From positions 1 to 48,121 of the forward strand of contig NZ_MRDE01000021.1 in NCBI RefSeq assembly GCF_001968835.1: DNA of 48,121 nucleotides. Direction: 5' to 3'. Position 1 is the stretch's first letter. Each line of letters begins with the position of its first letter. Both the position numbers and the translations under genes were made by a program. The notes beneath the pieces were generated by a model. That model was not told the origin of the DNA. It worked only from the letters and a program-made list of their open reading frames with translations, and did not search any database. This stretch comes from Tersicoccus phoenicis (lineage in GTDB: Bacteria > Actinomycetota > Actinomycetes > Actinomycetales > Micrococcaceae). Of the stretch, positions 34,707-44,108 are shown piece after piece.

Positions 34707-34740
34707 GAAGCGGCCCGGCCCGTCATCGACGGGCCGCTTC
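34707..34740 (+). terminator. Hairpin terminator after the VOC gene
   Basis: Perfect 11-bp stem GAAGCGGCCCG / CGGGCCGCTTC with a 12-base loop, beginning directly after the stop codon. Confidence 0.82.
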
Positions 34741-34839
34741 ACCTGTATCAGGAGCGCTCGCCGGCGCAAATCCCGGGTTTGAGGACGCACGGCCTCTAGC
34801 CTTGTGTTCCACCCGTCCTGTCGTCATCGGAGCGCGCCC

Positions 34840-35886
34840 ATGAAGGCCCTGTACAAGTCCAGCCCCCGGCCCGGGTTCGAGCTGGTGGAGCGCCCGGAAC
34901 CGGAGCCGGGTGCGGACGAGGTGAAGATCCGGGTGCTCGCGACGGGCATCTGCGGTACGGACCTGCACATCCAGTCCTGGGACGCCACCGCGCAGACGAT
35001 GATCACCACCCCGCTGGTGCCGGGGCACGAGTTCTACGGCGAGGTGGTGCAGGTCGGCGAGGACGTGCGCGACGTGCGGCCCGGGAACCGCGTCTCGGGC
35101 GAGGGGCACATCGTGTGCGGGGTCTGCCGCAACTGCCGCGCGGGCCGGCGGCAGATGTGCATTCACGTCCAGAGCGTCGGAGTGCAGCGCGACGGCGCGT
35201 TCGCAGAATTCGTCGTCATCCCCGAGACCAACGTCTGGGTGCACCACGATCCGTCGATCACCCCCGAACTCGGCGCGATCTTCGACCCGTTCGGCAACGC
35301 CACTCACACCGCGCTGAGCTTCCCGCTCGTCGGCGAGGACGTCCTGATCACCGGTGCCGGGCCGATCGGCCTGATGGCGATCGCGGTCGCCCGGCACGCC
35401 GGGGCGCGGAAGATCGCCATCACGGACGTCTCCCCCCGCCGCCTCGCCCTGGCCCGGCAGATGGGGGTGGACCTCGCCGTCGACGTCTCGGCGATGACGC
35501 TCGAGGCGGCGCAGCGGGAGCTGGGTCTGCTGGAGGGATTCGACGTCGGATTCGAGATGTCCGGGCGTCCCACGGCCCTGCAGGCGATGATCGAGAACAT
35601 GAACCACGGTGGCCGGATCGCCCTGCTCGGCTTGCCGTCCGCGCCGGCCGACCTCGACTGGGGCCGCGTCGTGACGCACATGCTCACCCTCAAGGGCATC
35701 TACGGCCGGGAGATGTTCGAGACCTGGTACGCCATGAGCGCCATGCTCGCCTCCAACCCGGTGCTGCGGGCGAACGTCGCCGCCGTGGTCACCGACGTCC
35801 TGCCCGCCTCCCGCTGGGAGGACGGTTTCGAACTCGCCCGCTCCGGCAGCGGCGGCAAAGTCGTGCTGGACTGGTCCGGCGTCTAG
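34840..35886 (+). CDS. tdh: L-threonine 3-dehydrogenase
   Basis: 348-residue zinc-dependent medium-chain dehydrogenase that oxidises L-threonine to 2-amino-3-ketobutyrate with NAD+. Catalytic zinc ligands C38, H63 and E64 ([20 protein letters not shown]), structural zinc cysteines C93, C96, C99 and C107 ([15 protein letters not shown]), and NAD loop [20 protein letters not shown]. The kbl gene 38 bases downstream encodes the next enzyme, which fixes the assignment. Start ATG 34840 aligns with the family; the frame extends slightly upstream. Confidence 0.93.
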   Translation: MKALYKSSPRPGFELVERPEPEPGADEVKIRVLATGICGTDLHIQSWDATAQTMITTPLVPGHEFYGEVVQVGEDVRDVRPGNRVSGEGHIVCGVCRNCRAGRRQMCIHVQSVGVQRDGAFAEFVVIPETNVWVHHDPSITPELGAIFDPFGNATHTALSFPLVGEDVLITGAGPIGLMAIAVARHAGARKIAITDVSPRRLALARQMGVDLAVDVSAMTLEAAQRELGLLEGFDVGFEMSGRPTALQAMIENMNHGGRIALLGLPSAPADLDWGRVVTHMLTLKGIYGREMFETWYAMSAMLASNPVLRANVAAVVTDVLPASRWEDGFELARSGSGGKVVLDWSGV

Positions 35887-35924
35887 ATCGTCCGGAATCC
35901 CGGCCCGAAGGAGAGAAGGGAACC

Positions 35925-37157
35925 ATGTTCGCAGGCATCAAGGAGCAACTGGCCACGGAGCTGGCCGAGATCCGCTCGGCCGGTACTTTCAAGGAGGAGC
36001 GGCACATCGACTCGCCGCAGTCCGCCCATATCGAGGCGGGACCGCTCGGGGCTCCCGGCAGTGACGTCCTGAACTTCTGCGCGAACAACTATCTGGGGCT
36101 CGCCGACCACCCCGACCTCGTCGCGGCCGCCAAGCAGGCCCTCGACGAGCGCGGCTTCGGCATGGCCTCGGTCCGGTTCATCTGCGGCACCCAGGACGCC
36201 CACCTCGCGCTCGAGCGCCAGGTCTCGGAGTTCCTCGGCACCGAGGACACGATCCTGTTCTCCAGCTGTTTCGACGCCAACGGCGGGGTGTTCGAGTCCC
36301 TCCTGGGGGCCGAGGACGCGGTGATCTCCGACGCCCTGAACCACGCCTCGATCATCGACGGCATCCGGCTGTGCAAGGCGACCCGGTTCCGTTACGCGAA
36401 CCAGGACATGGGGGAGCTGGAGGCACGCCTGCGGGAGGCGGCTGCCCTGAACGACGGCGCCGGTGCCCGGCGCACGCTCGTCGTCACCGACGGTGTCTTC
36501 TCCATGGACGGCTACCTCGCGCCCCTGCGCGAGATCTGCGATCTCGCGGACCGCTACGGCGCGATGGTGATGGTGGACGACTCCCACGCGGTCGGCTTCA
36601 TGGGTGCCACGGGGGCCGGGACCCCGGAACACGCGGGCGTCGCGGACCGCGTCGACATCTACACCGGAACGTTCGGCAAGGCCCTCGGCGGCGCCTCCGG
36701 GGGCTACGTGTCCGGCCGCGCCGAGATCGTCGCGACCCTGCGCCAGAAGGCCCGGCCCTACCTGTTCTCCAACTCGCTCGCGCCCATGATCGTCGCCGCG
36801 ACGTCGCGCGCCCTGCACCTGGTCGCCGACTCGACCGAGCTGCGCGCGGCGCTCTTCGAGAACGCCGAGCTCTTCCGTCGGCGCATGACGGAGGAGGGCT
36901 TCGACCTGCTGCCCGGCGAGCACGCCATCGTGCCGGTCATGTTCGGCGACGCGGCGCTCGCGGGCAGGATCGCCGCCGAGATGCTCGCCCACGGCGTCTA
37001 CGTCACCGCGTTCTCGTACCCGGTGGTGCCGAAGGGCAAGGCCCGCATCCGCGTCCAGCTCTCCGCGGCCCACACGCCCGAGGACGTCGAGACCGCCGTG
37101 CAGGCGTTCATCGCGGCGCGGGCGGCCGTGGCGGACCAGACGGCGCCGTCGTCGTGA
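35925..37157 (+). CDS. kbl: Glycine C-acetyltransferase (2-amino-3-ketobutyrate CoA ligase)
   Basis: 410-residue PLP enzyme cleaving 2-amino-3-ketobutyrate with CoA to glycine and acetyl-CoA. PLP lysine K252 in [15 protein letters not shown]; cofactor contacts in [19 protein letters not shown] and [12 protein letters not shown]-terminal [16 protein letters not shown]. Length is as in E. coli Kbl apart from a short C-terminal extension. With tdh it forms the two-step threonine-to-glycine route. A strong GGAGAGAAGGGAA ribosome site precedes ATG 35925. Confidence 0.95.
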   Translation: MFAGIKEQLATELAEIRSAGTFKEERHIDSPQSAHIEAGPLGAPGSDVLNFCANNYLGLADHPDLVAAAKQALDERGFGMASVRFICGTQDAHLALERQVSEFLGTEDTILFSSCFDANGGVFESLLGAEDAVISDALNHASIIDGIRLCKATRFRYANQDMGELEARLREAAALNDGAGARRTLVVTDGVFSMDGYLAPLREICDLADRYGAMVMVDDSHAVGFMGATGAGTPEHAGVADRVDIYTGTFGKALGGASGGYVSGRAEIVATLRQKARPYLFSNSLAPMIVAATSRALHLVADSTELRAALFENAELFRRRMTEEGFDLLPGEHAIVPVMFGDAALAGRIAAEMLAHGVYVTAFSYPVVPKGKARIRVQLSAAHTPEDVETAVQAFIAARAAVADQTAPSS

Positions 37158-37272
37158 CCCGGCGCACCGTCACCGGAACCCTCCGGGAGTGGACGGGCGG
37201 GTAACCGCACCGAGGTGACGTCCGGCGTCGTCGCCGGTGTCTCGCTCAGCCTGCGCCGCTTAGGCTCGGACC

Positions 37273-38241
37273 ATGACGACACCGACCGTGCACGTGATCC
37301 ACGAGAACGGTGCGTGGATGCCGCCGTTCCGCGCCGCGTTCGAGGCCGAGGGTGTACCGCTGACGGAGATCGACCTCAGCAGCGCTGCCGACGGCGGCGC
37401 CATCGATCTCGGTGCGGAACCCGCGCCGGGCATCTACTGGTCGCGGATGAGCGCGTCGGCGCACACCCGCGGGAACACGCACGCGAAGGAGTACACGCGG
37501 GCGGTGCTGCGGTGGCTGGAGTCCTGGGGCCGGCGCGTCGTCAACGGCAGCGGCGTGCTCGAGCTCGAGGTCAGCAAGGTGGCTCAGCACGGCTTGCTGC
37601 GCTCGCACGGGTTCGACGTCCCGCGTACGACGGCGGCCTTCGGCCGGGAGGGGCTGGTCGAGGCGGCCCGCGCGTTCGAGCCGCCGTTCATCGCCAAGCA
37701 CAACCAGGGCGGCAAGGGGCTGGGTGTGCGGCGGTTCGACAGCCACGCCGATCTCGACGCCTACGTGGCGAGCGACGAGTTCGAGCAGCCGGTCGACGGC
37801 ATCACCCTGGTCCAGGAGTATCTGGCCGCCCGGGAACCGTTCATCACGCGCGCCGAGTTCGTGGGTGGTCGGTTCGTGTACGCCGTCCGCGTCGACACGT
37901 CGGCCGGCAGCTTCGAGCTGTGCCCGGCCGACGCCTGCGTGGTCCCCGATTCTGCTGATGACGCCGCCGTCGCGCCGTTCGCCCTCCGGGCCGACATCGA
38001 CGCCGCTCACCCGCTGGTCCGCCGGTACGAGGCCCTGCTGGCCGAGGCCGGGATCGAGATCGCCGGCATCGAGTTCATCGAGACCGTCGACGGCCGGACC
38101 GTCACCTACGACGTCAACACCAACACGAACTACAACCCCGACGTCGAGGCCGCATCGCCGGTTTCCGGTCCGCGCAGCATCGCGCGTTTCCTCGGCGGCC
38201 TGCTGGCCGTCGAACGCGTGACCGAAACGCAGCGCGCCTGA
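37273..38241 (+). CDS. RimK-like ATP-grasp ligase
   Basis: 322 residues with ATP-grasp fold elements: central domain FIAKHNQGGKGLGVRRFDS (ATP-binding lysines and glycine loop), LVQEYLAAREPFITRAEFVG, and C-terminal metal site IEFIETVDGRTVTYDVNTNT with acidic and Asn residues. This is the RimK/alpha-L-glutamate ligase-like branch, which joins amino acids to a carboxylate through an acyl phosphate. The substrate is unknown; no carrier protein or peptide gene adjoins it. ATG 37273 lies 115 bases after kbl. Confidence 0.8.
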   Translation: MTTPTVHVIHENGAWMPPFRAAFEAEGVPLTEIDLSSAADGGAIDLGAEPAPGIYWSRMSASAHTRGNTHAKEYTRAVLRWLESWGRRVVNGSGVLELEVSKVAQHGLLRSHGFDVPRTTAAFGREGLVEAARAFEPPFIAKHNQGGKGLGVRRFDSHADLDAYVASDEFEQPVDGITLVQEYLAAREPFITRAEFVGGRFVYAVRVDTSAGSFELCPADACVVPDSADDAAVAPFALRADIDAAHPLVRRYEALLAEAGIEIAGIEFIETVDGRTVTYDVNTNTNYNPDVEAASPVSGPRSIARFLGGLLAVERVTETQRA

Positions 38242-38318
38242 CACCTTTGGTCGTGCGCGTCCCGGCCGGCGTCTCGGGAGCGTCAGCGGGGAACTTCAGC
38301 CACGCTCCAGCGCTTCCG

Positions 38319-39209
38319 TCAGCGCGGCCCGCCAGGGACCGCCATCGCGTCCAGTGCCGCGGGCAGCCCGGTGATCGGGATGTCGGGGAACTGGGCGCGG
38401 CCGGCAGCGACGTCGAAGGCCGCCCGCCCGGATTCCTCCCACCGGGCCGCCCCGGTAATCCGCGCCAGGAAGGGCGAAAAGGGCCTGGCGACCACCGACA
38501 GAGTCCGCAGAGCGCCGACGGGAATGCGGCGGATCGAGCCGTGGCCGACGCGGGTCAGCACTGCTTCGGCGAGTTCACCGCCCGTGTGCGTCTCCGAACC
38601 CCAGATGGTCACCCGGTTCCGCAGCGCGGGGTCCGCGAGTGCTCGGACGACGACGCCACCAGCGTCCTTGACCGACGTGTAGGTGACCGGGACGGTCCCG
38701 GAACCGAACACGAGCACCGTGTTCCGGGACTCGAGGGGTGCGGTGATGGTCGCGAGCCGCTGCTCCAGCAGCGATCCGATCCTGATGATCGACCAGCTCA
38801 TCCCGGATCCCCGGGCGGACTCCTCGGCCGCGGCCTTGCATCTCAGGTACTCGAGGGGTGCGTCCGGTGCGGCGCCGTGCATGGACATCATGATGACGTG
38901 CTCGACGCCCGCCTCGGCCGCCGCCCGGACGACCCGGAGGGCGCCGTCGCGGTCGACGTCGCGGGGGTTCTCGTCCTTGATGCCGAAGCCCGATGCGGCG
39001 AACACCACCGCCGTGCAGCCCGCCGCCGCTCGTGCACAGTCGCCGGCCGAGGCCACGTCCCCAACAACGATCTCGACGCCGTCGCCGGCCGGCTCCGGGA
39101 ACGGTTGCGACGACCCGCGCGCCATGACCCGGACTCGGTGACCGCCCCGGACCAGCATCGGCACCAGCACCCGGCCCAACCGGCCCGTGCCGCCGACCAC
39201 GAGAATCAT
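38319..39209 (-). CDS. NmrA-like NAD(P)-binding atypical SDR
   Basis: 296 residues. Cofactor loop ILVVGGTGRLGRVLVPMLVR, then VGDVASAGDCARAAAGCTAV and HVIMMSMHGAAPDAPLEYLR. No YxxxK catalytic pair: the corresponding segment reads YLRCKAAAEE, as in NmrA/SDR_a5 proteins acting as redox sensors or isoflavone-reductase-like enzymes. Its start overlaps the SnoaL-like stop (ATGA), so the two are coupled. The divergent TetR gene is the likely regulator. Confidence 0.85.
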   Translation of the reverse strand: MILVVGGTGRLGRVLVPMLVRGGHRVRVMARGSSQPFPEPAGDGVEIVVGDVASAGDCARAAAGCTAVVFAASGFGIKDENPRDVDRDGALRVVRAAAEAGVEHVIMMSMHGAAPDAPLEYLRCKAAAEESARGSGMSWSIIRIGSLLEQRLATITAPLESRNTVLVFGSGTVPVTYTSVKDAGGVVVRALADPALRNRVTIWGSETHTGGELAEAVLTRVGHGSIRRIPVGALRTLSVVARPFSPFLARITGAARWEESGRAAFDVAAGRAQFPDIPITGLPAALDAMAVPGGPR

Positions 39210-39661
39210 GGCCCGACCCGTGCGTCAGCGGTCCCGGTGACCGTCGTGCGCACGGCGGCGTTCACATCGCCGGATTCCCGCTCGACGGGCTCGAGGTAGA
39301 AGCGCGCCGCAGCGATGCGATCGTCTCGGATGGCCAGGATGGCGACACCGGCCGAGGAGATCACCGAACCGTCGGACCGCGTGCCCCGGTTGCTCCACTC
39401 CATCCACACCGTGCCGTCGGGCGCCGTGGTCGCGTCGTGCACGGTCAGCGCCAGGTCGGGAAGGCCAGCGAACAGGGTGGCCCAGTTCCTCCGCACCTGG
39501 TCGGCGCCCCGGAAACCGCGGGCCGGGTGGATCGGCGTGACGTTCTCGTAGTCGTCGGCGAACTCCGCGACCATCCCTTCCAGGTCGTGCCGATTGGCCG
39601 CGGCCACCATCCGTCGCACCGGGCCGTCGGGAAGGCGATCGACCCCTGACGATGCGTCCAT
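39206..39661 (-). CDS. SnoaL/NTF2-like fold protein
   Basis: 151 residues with a polyketide-cyclase/NTF2-like pattern: RMVAAANRHDLEGMVAEFAD, IHPARGFRGADQVRRNWATL, WMEWSNRGTRSDGS and ILAIRDDRIAAARFYLEPVE. Such proteins form a cone-shaped pocket, often for isomerisation or ligand binding. First gene of a two-gene unit with the NmrA-like protein. GGGAG precedes ATG 39661. It is divergent from the TetR gene, with 77 bases between. Confidence 0.85.
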   Translation of the reverse strand: MDASSGVDRLPDGPVRRMVAAANRHDLEGMVAEFADDYENVTPIHPARGFRGADQVRRNWATLFAGLPDLALTVHDATTAPDGTVWMEWSNRGTRSDGSVISSAGVAILAIRDDRIAAARFYLEPVERESGDVNAAVRTTVTGTADARVGP

Positions 39662-39711
39662 GATCTGCTCCCTTGACCACGCCGTCGTGAGCGGCTGCTA
39701 CGCTCATTCGG

Positions 39712-39725
39712 TACAGCCAAGTGTA
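39712..39725. promoter_or_regulatory. Possible TetR operator
   Basis: TACA-N6-TGTA inverted repeat between the divergent TetR gene and the SnoaL/NmrA unit, 13 bases before the TetR start. It is a short match, supported mainly by position. Confidence 0.35.
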
Positions 39726-39738
39726 GTGGATTGAGGTC

Positions 39739-40419
39739 ATGAGCAAAAGACCACCCGCCGCCGGACCGCCGTCACCGCGCGCCTATGACTCCCCGCTCCG
39801 TCGGAAGGCTGCCGAGGAATCGAGGCAGCGGGTGCTCGCCCGGGCCCGGGACCTGTTCCTCACCGGCGGCTACGGACACACCACCGTCGCCGCGATCGCC
39901 CGGTCAGCGGGCGTGTCGCCCGAGTCGGTGTACAAGGGCTTCGGGGGCAAGCCGGGACTCGTCCGGGCGATCCAGGAGCAGAGCCTGCTCGGGGCTGGCG
40001 GGTCCCCCGCCGAGGACCGGTCCGACCGCGCACAGCTGGACGCCACGAACCTCCACGAGTTGGTGGAGCAGTTCGGCCGGTTCGCGGCCGAGGTCAGTCC
40101 GCTCGCGGCCCCGATCGTCCTGCTCGTCCGGGACGCCGCCGCGACCGGGGACGCGGACATGGCCGCACTCCTGCGCGACATCGACGACGCGCGGCACGGC
40201 CGGATGCTGCACAACGCGCAGCAGACGCGAGACCGCGGGCTGCTGCCGCCGGGCCTGTCCGTGGCAGAGGCCGCCGACGTGATGTTCGCCTGCACCGCTG
40301 CTGCCCTGTACGAGAACCTCGTCCTCGAGCGCGGCTGGACTGCGGAACGCTATGGCCGCTTCGTCGCCAGAACGCTCAGCGCGAACCTGGTGGCGCCGGA
40401 TGGGTCGACGGTCGACTGA
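39739..40419 (+). CDS. TetR-family transcriptional regulator
   Basis: 226 residues. N-terminal helix-turn-helix (about 25-70): QRVLARARDLFLTGGYGHTT then VAAIARSAGVSPESVYKGFG. The helical ligand domain (about 80-220) is divergent, as usual. It probably represses the divergent SnoaL-NmrA operon and itself, and responds to a small hydrophobic ligand. GAGG lies before ATG 39739. Confidence 0.9.
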   Translation: MSKRPPAAGPPSPRAYDSPLRRKAAEESRQRVLARARDLFLTGGYGHTTVAAIARSAGVSPESVYKGFGGKPGLVRAIQEQSLLGAGGSPAEDRSDRAQLDATNLHELVEQFGRFAAEVSPLAAPIVLLVRDAAATGDADMAALLRDIDDARHGRMLHNAQQTRDRGLLPPGLSVAEAADVMFACTAAALYENLVLERGWTAERYGRFVARTLSANLVAPDGSTVD

Positions 40420-40494
40420 CCGCGGGGTGCGGCAGCGGCTGAGTGCGTCGATGCGCCACGACGTCTGGACCGGTCGCATTCTCCGCTGACAGCT

Positions 40495-40543
40495 TGGATG
40501 GAATCCGCGCACCAGACACCGCTGTGTGCAAGGATTCTATCCA
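40495..40543 (+). promoter_or_regulatory. Inverted-repeat operator of the AbiE-like operon
   Basis: Arms TGGATGGAATCC (40495-40506) and GGATTCTATCCA (40532-40543) match at 11 of 12 positions with 25 bases between. The right arm ends on the A of the AbiEi-like start codon. AbiEi proteins repress their own operon by binding inverted repeats near the promoter, so this is a likely antitoxin site. Confidence 0.65.
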
Positions 40544-41133
40544 TGAAGGCGATCAGCGAAGCCTTGCCGCCTACGTTCACCACCCAGACCGCTCGCGAGA
40601 TGGGCGCGCATTCGCGCGACCTGTATGCCTGGCGTGACAACGGGCAGCTCGTGGAATTGACGCGCGGGGTGTTCCGCCGTGCAGATGCGCCGCCGACGTC
40701 GTACCCGGATGTACTGGCAGTGTCCTACCGTTCCCCGCGCGCGATCCTGTGCTGCCTGTCGGCAGCAGTGGTGCACGACCTGACGGACGAAATGCCCCCA
40801 GCGGTGCAGATCGCGGTGCCGAAACGCTCGCACGCGCCGGAGATCGATTACCCGCCGACGCAGGTGCTCCGATTCGACGAGTCCATGTTCGAACTCGGTC
40901 TGTCGTCGTTCGAGGCATCGCCAGGCGAGCGCGTGCGTCTATACGACCCGGCGCGCACGGTCGTGGACCTGATGCGATTCAGGCGACGGTTCGGTGAGCC
41001 GGTCGCGCATGCTGCGCTGTACCGCTACCTCGACTCCCCGTCTCCCCGGCCCGCCCTGCTCCTGGAGTACGCGCAGGCGCTCAATGCGTTCGGACCTGTG
41101 CGCGCGGCCCTCGACGTGATGAGCGCGCGATGA
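40543..41133 (+). CDS. AbiEi-type antitoxin
   Basis: 196 residues. An N-terminal winged helix (about 10-50; FTTQTAREMGAHSRDLYAWR, LVELTRGVFRRAD) is followed by the AbiEi C-terminal domain (SPRAILCCLSAAVVHDLTDE, PARTVVDLMRFRRRFG). AbiEi is the type IV antitoxin that represses the operon and counters AbiEii. The start codon lies in the right arm of the inverted repeat, with no ribosome site of its own, so it may be leaderless. The toxin start overlaps its stop (ATGA). Confidence 0.88.
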   Translation: MKAISEALPPTFTTQTAREMGAHSRDLYAWRDNGQLVELTRGVFRRADAPPTSYPDVLAVSYRSPRAILCCLSAAVVHDLTDEMPPAVQIAVPKRSHAPEIDYPPTQVLRFDESMFELGLSSFEASPGERVRLYDPARTVVDLMRFRRRFGEPVAHAALYRYLDSPSPRPALLLEYAQALNAFGPVRAALDVMSAR

Positions 41134-42047
41134 ATCGGCCCACCCGCGAGACCCCAGCGGGGCGCGCCTATCTGGAGTTGCAGACCCGCGCTCGTCGGGA
41201 GAACCGCGGCACGCAGGAACTGCTGACGATGTATGTCGTGGAGAGGTGGCTGGGATGCCTCGCTCGATCCCCATACGCGGCCGACTTCGTCCTGAAAGGT
41301 GGGATGCTGCTCGCCTCGTTCGGCAACCGTCGCCCCACGGTGGACGCCGACGCGCTCGCCCGAAACATGGCAGCTGACGAGCAGACCGTAGCGGCCCGAG
41401 TTGCAGAGATCGCCGCTCTCGTGCGTCCCGACGATGGCGTGCAGTTCCTGCCCGACACCATCAGCACCCGGGTCATCCGCGGCGATGCCGTCTACGCCGG
41501 GATTCGAATCGTCATGGGCGCGCAATTGGCAGGCGCCCAGTTGCAGTTGCGCCTCGATGTCAACTTTGGTGATCCCGTCACCCCCGGCGCCCGACTGATG
41601 GAGCTGCCAGCCCTTCGATCGGGCGCCGAGCCGATTCGTCTCCTCGGCTATCCACTGGAAACCGTGTTGGCCGAGAAACTCGCGACCGCGATCGACCTGG
41701 GTTTAGCGAACACGCGGGTACGCGACTACGCCGACGTGTACGCCCTGACTGACAACCACGCTGTCACCTGCGGCTCCATGCGTGCCGCACTGACCGCGAC
41801 GACGACGTTCCGCAACGTCGAACTGCGACCTCTGGTGGGCGCCGCGGCAGGTCTGGGACCGCTGAGGGCCTCGACCTACACGGCTTACAGGCGCCGCCTC
41901 GGCCAGGCAGGCAACGCCCTGCCCGAGGAATTCCAGAAGGTGATCGACGGTACCGTCGCGCTCGTCGACCCCGTGATAGGCGGCATAACCGGCGACGCCT
42001 GCTGGGAACCAGCAATCAGACGTTGGAGCACGCCTCGACCGAGGTAG
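41130..42047 (+). CDS. AbiEii-type nucleotidyltransferase toxin
   Basis: 305 residues of the nucleotidyltransferase AbiEii/AbiGii family: FVLKGGMLLASFG (K56, G57, G58), catalytic acids D72 and D74 in RPTVDADALARN, and LGYPLETVLAEKLATAIDLG with TRVRDYADVYALT further on. Such toxins transfer nucleotides to RNA (tRNA in MenT homologues) and can abort phage infection. It appears full length with its active-site residues. It is paired with AbiEi by a 4-base overlap. Confidence 0.9.
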   Translation: MNRPTRETPAGRAYLELQTRARRENRGTQELLTMYVVERWLGCLARSPYAADFVLKGGMLLASFGNRRPTVDADALARNMAADEQTVAARVAEIAALVRPDDGVQFLPDTISTRVIRGDAVYAGIRIVMGAQLAGAQLQLRLDVNFGDPVTPGARLMELPALRSGAEPIRLLGYPLETVLAEKLATAIDLGLANTRVRDYADVYALTDNHAVTCGSMRAALTATTTFRNVELRPLVGAAAGLGPLRASTYTAYRRRLGQAGNALPEEFQKVIDGTVALVDPVIGGITGDACWEPAIRRWSTPRPR

Positions 42048-42180
42048 ACGTTCGTGTCGGTCGCCCGAGACGTCGACGCCGTCAGGAACGACGTCGTCGA
42101 CGTCGAAGCACCCTGACTGCCGTCCCTGACCCGTGCGCGTCCCGACTGCGGATCGCGGGAAACCGACGGGAAGTGAGTAG

Positions 42181-42194
42181 CGTGGGATCCCACG
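42181..42194. promoter_or_regulatory. Perfect 14-bp palindrome upstream of an aldo/keto reductase
   Basis: CGTGGGATCCCACG is exactly palindromic and lies 26 bases before the reductase start, where an operator would be expected. No neighbouring regulator gene points to the binding protein. Confidence 0.5.
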
Positions 42195-42220
42195 TGATCA
42201 TGACGAAAGCGGAGGAAAGC

Positions 42221-43093
42221 ATGGAACAGCGCAGGATCGGAACCCGGTCGGTATCGGCGATCGGCCTCGGCGGGATGCCGATGTCCATCGAGGGGCGCCC
42301 GGATACGGAGCGATCGGTGGCGGCCATCCACGCGGCGCTCGACGCGGGCGTGACCCTGATCGACACGGCGGACGCGTACCACCGCGACGCCGGCGAGGTC
42401 GGCCACAACGAACAGCTGATCGCCGAGGCGCTGCGCAGCTACCAGGGCAGCCACGGCGGCAGCACCGCCGACGTCCTGATCGCGACCAAGGGCGGCCACC
42501 TGCGCCCCGGGGACGGGTCATGGACCCTCAACGGCCGCCCCGACTACCTCAAGAAGGCGGCGAAGGAGTCCGCCCACCGGCTCGGCGTCGACGCCATCGG
42601 GCTCTACCAGTTCCACCGTCCGGACCCGGACGTCCCCTACGCCGAGTCGATCGGCGCGATCCGCGACCTGCTGGACGAGGGCGTCATCGAGCTGGCCGGC
42701 ATCTCCAACGCCACGATCGCCCAGATCGACGAGGCGAACGAGGTGCTGGGCGGGCGGCTCGCGTCGGTGCAGAACCAGTTCTCCCCCGCCTTCCGTTCCA
42801 GCCTGTCCGAGTTGCAGCACTGCGCCTCTCTCGGCGTGGCGTTCCTGCCGTGGTCGCCGCTGGGCGGGATCGGCAAGGCCGGCGACATCGGGACCAAGCA
42901 CGACGCCTTCGGCCAGGTGGCCGACGCCCACGGCGTGAGCCCGCAGCAGGTGGCCCTGGCGTGGGAGCTCGCGCTGGCACCCGTCGTCGTCCCGATTCCC
43001 GGCGCATCACGGCCGCAGAGCATCACCGACTCCGCCAAGGCGGTCGACCTCACGCTCAGCACCGACGAACTGGACGCCCTCAACGCCGCGTGA
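42221..43093 (+). CDS. Aldo/keto reductase
   Basis: 290-residue NADPH-dependent (beta/alpha)8 reductase with catalytic tetrad D48, Y53, K90 and H132 (LIDTADAYH, LIATKGG, YQFHRPDPD) and C-terminal cofactor segment VVPIPGASRPQSI. It reduces aldehydes or ketones; the substrate is unknown. ATG 42221 follows GCGGAGGAAAGC. The frame extends upstream to 42023 without support. A second aldo/keto reductase follows 57 bases on, so they are probably co-transcribed. Confidence 0.9.
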   Translation: MEQRRIGTRSVSAIGLGGMPMSIEGRPDTERSVAAIHAALDAGVTLIDTADAYHRDAGEVGHNEQLIAEALRSYQGSHGGSTADVLIATKGGHLRPGDGSWTLNGRPDYLKKAAKESAHRLGVDAIGLYQFHRPDPDVPYAESIGAIRDLLDEGVIELAGISNATIAQIDEANEVLGGRLASVQNQFSPAFRSSLSELQHCASLGVAFLPWSPLGGIGKAGDIGTKHDAFGQVADAHGVSPQQVALAWELALAPVVVPIPGASRPQSITDSAKAVDLTLSTDELDALNAA

Positions 43094-43150
43094 CGGCTCC
43101 TTCCGTTTGAATCATCCGCAGACTTGTCCCCCCGAGAACAGGATCCGATC

Positions 43151-44086
43151 ATGAAGAGTGTTCCCCTGGGCCCCACGGGCCTGACCGCACCGAACGTCGT
43201 CCTCGGCTTGATGCGCATCTCCGAGAAGAGCGACGACGAGATCCGCACCCTCGTCGGCGCCGCGCGCGACGCCGGCATCGACTTCTTCGACCACGCCGAC
43301 GTCTACGGCGCCCACCAGCACGACTGCGAGGAGCGGTTCGCGAAGGCGATGCAGTTGACGCCGTCGGAACGCGCGGAGAACACGATCCAGACCAAGGCGG
43401 GCATCGTGCCTGAGGGACCGTACTTCGACTTCTCGTACGAGCACATCATCGAATCGGTCGAGGGCTCGCTGAAGGCGCTGAACACCGACTACCTCGACGT
43501 GCTCCTGCTGCACCGCCCGGACGCGCTGGTGGAGCCCGACGACGTCGCCCGCGCCTTCGACGAGCTGGAGTCGGCGGGCAAGGTGCGTGCCTTCGGCGTC
43601 TCCAACCACACGCCGCGGCAGATCGACCTGCTCAAGACCGCGGTCAAGCAGGACCTGGTCGCCAACCAGTTGCAGCTGTCGATCACGCACGCGCCGATCA
43701 TCGCCCAGGGCGTAGCGGCGAACATGGTGGGCGAGGACCAGTCCCTCACGCTGGACGCCGGCGGGATCCTGGACTACTGCCGGATCAACCACATCACGGT
43801 GCAGGCGTGGTCGCCGTTCCAGGCCGGGTTCTTCAACGGTCCGTTCCTCGGCTCGGACGAGTACCCGGAGTTGAACGCGGTGGTCGACCGGCTGGCTTCC
43901 ACGTACGACGTGCCGGCGACGGCGATCGCCACGGCGTGGATCACGCGGCACCCGGCGCAGATGCAGGTGGTCCTCGGCACGACGACCCCGGAGCGGGTGA
44001 CGGGCGCCGCGCAGGGATCGGACCTGGCCCTGACCAAGGCGGAGTGGTACGAGCTGTTCCGCGCGGCGGGGTACCGGGTCCCGTAG
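43151..44086 (+). CDS. Aldo/keto reductase (YdhF-like)
   Basis: 311 residues; tetrad D47, Y52, K82 and the histidine of LLLHRPDALV. Features of the YdhF branch are visible: VLGLMRISEKSDDEI, DFFDHADVYGAHQHDCEERF, QAWSPFQAGFF and ITRHPAQMQVVLGTTTPERV. It is an oxidoreductase of unknown substrate, not a close paralogue of the preceding gene. ATG 43151 is preferred over GTG 43124. A terminator hairpin follows at 44109-44138. Confidence 0.9.
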   Translation: MKSVPLGPTGLTAPNVVLGLMRISEKSDDEIRTLVGAARDAGIDFFDHADVYGAHQHDCEERFAKAMQLTPSERAENTIQTKAGIVPEGPYFDFSYEHIIESVEGSLKALNTDYLDVLLLHRPDALVEPDDVARAFDELESAGKVRAFGVSNHTPRQIDLLKTAVKQDLVANQLQLSITHAPIIAQGVAANMVGEDQSLTLDAGGILDYCRINHITVQAWSPFQAGFFNGPFLGSDEYPELNAVVDRLASTYDVPATAIATAWITRHPAQMQVVLGTTTPERVTGAAQGSDLALTKAEWYELFRAAGYRVP

Positions 44087-44108
44087 GGGGGGTGCACGCA
44101 CCCGTCTC

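Noticed and set aside
35115-35924. Upstream extension of the kbl frame over tdh
   Set aside because: Translation before 35925 is Arg/Pro-rich shadow of tdh. The real kbl start has a strong ribosome site and family alignment.
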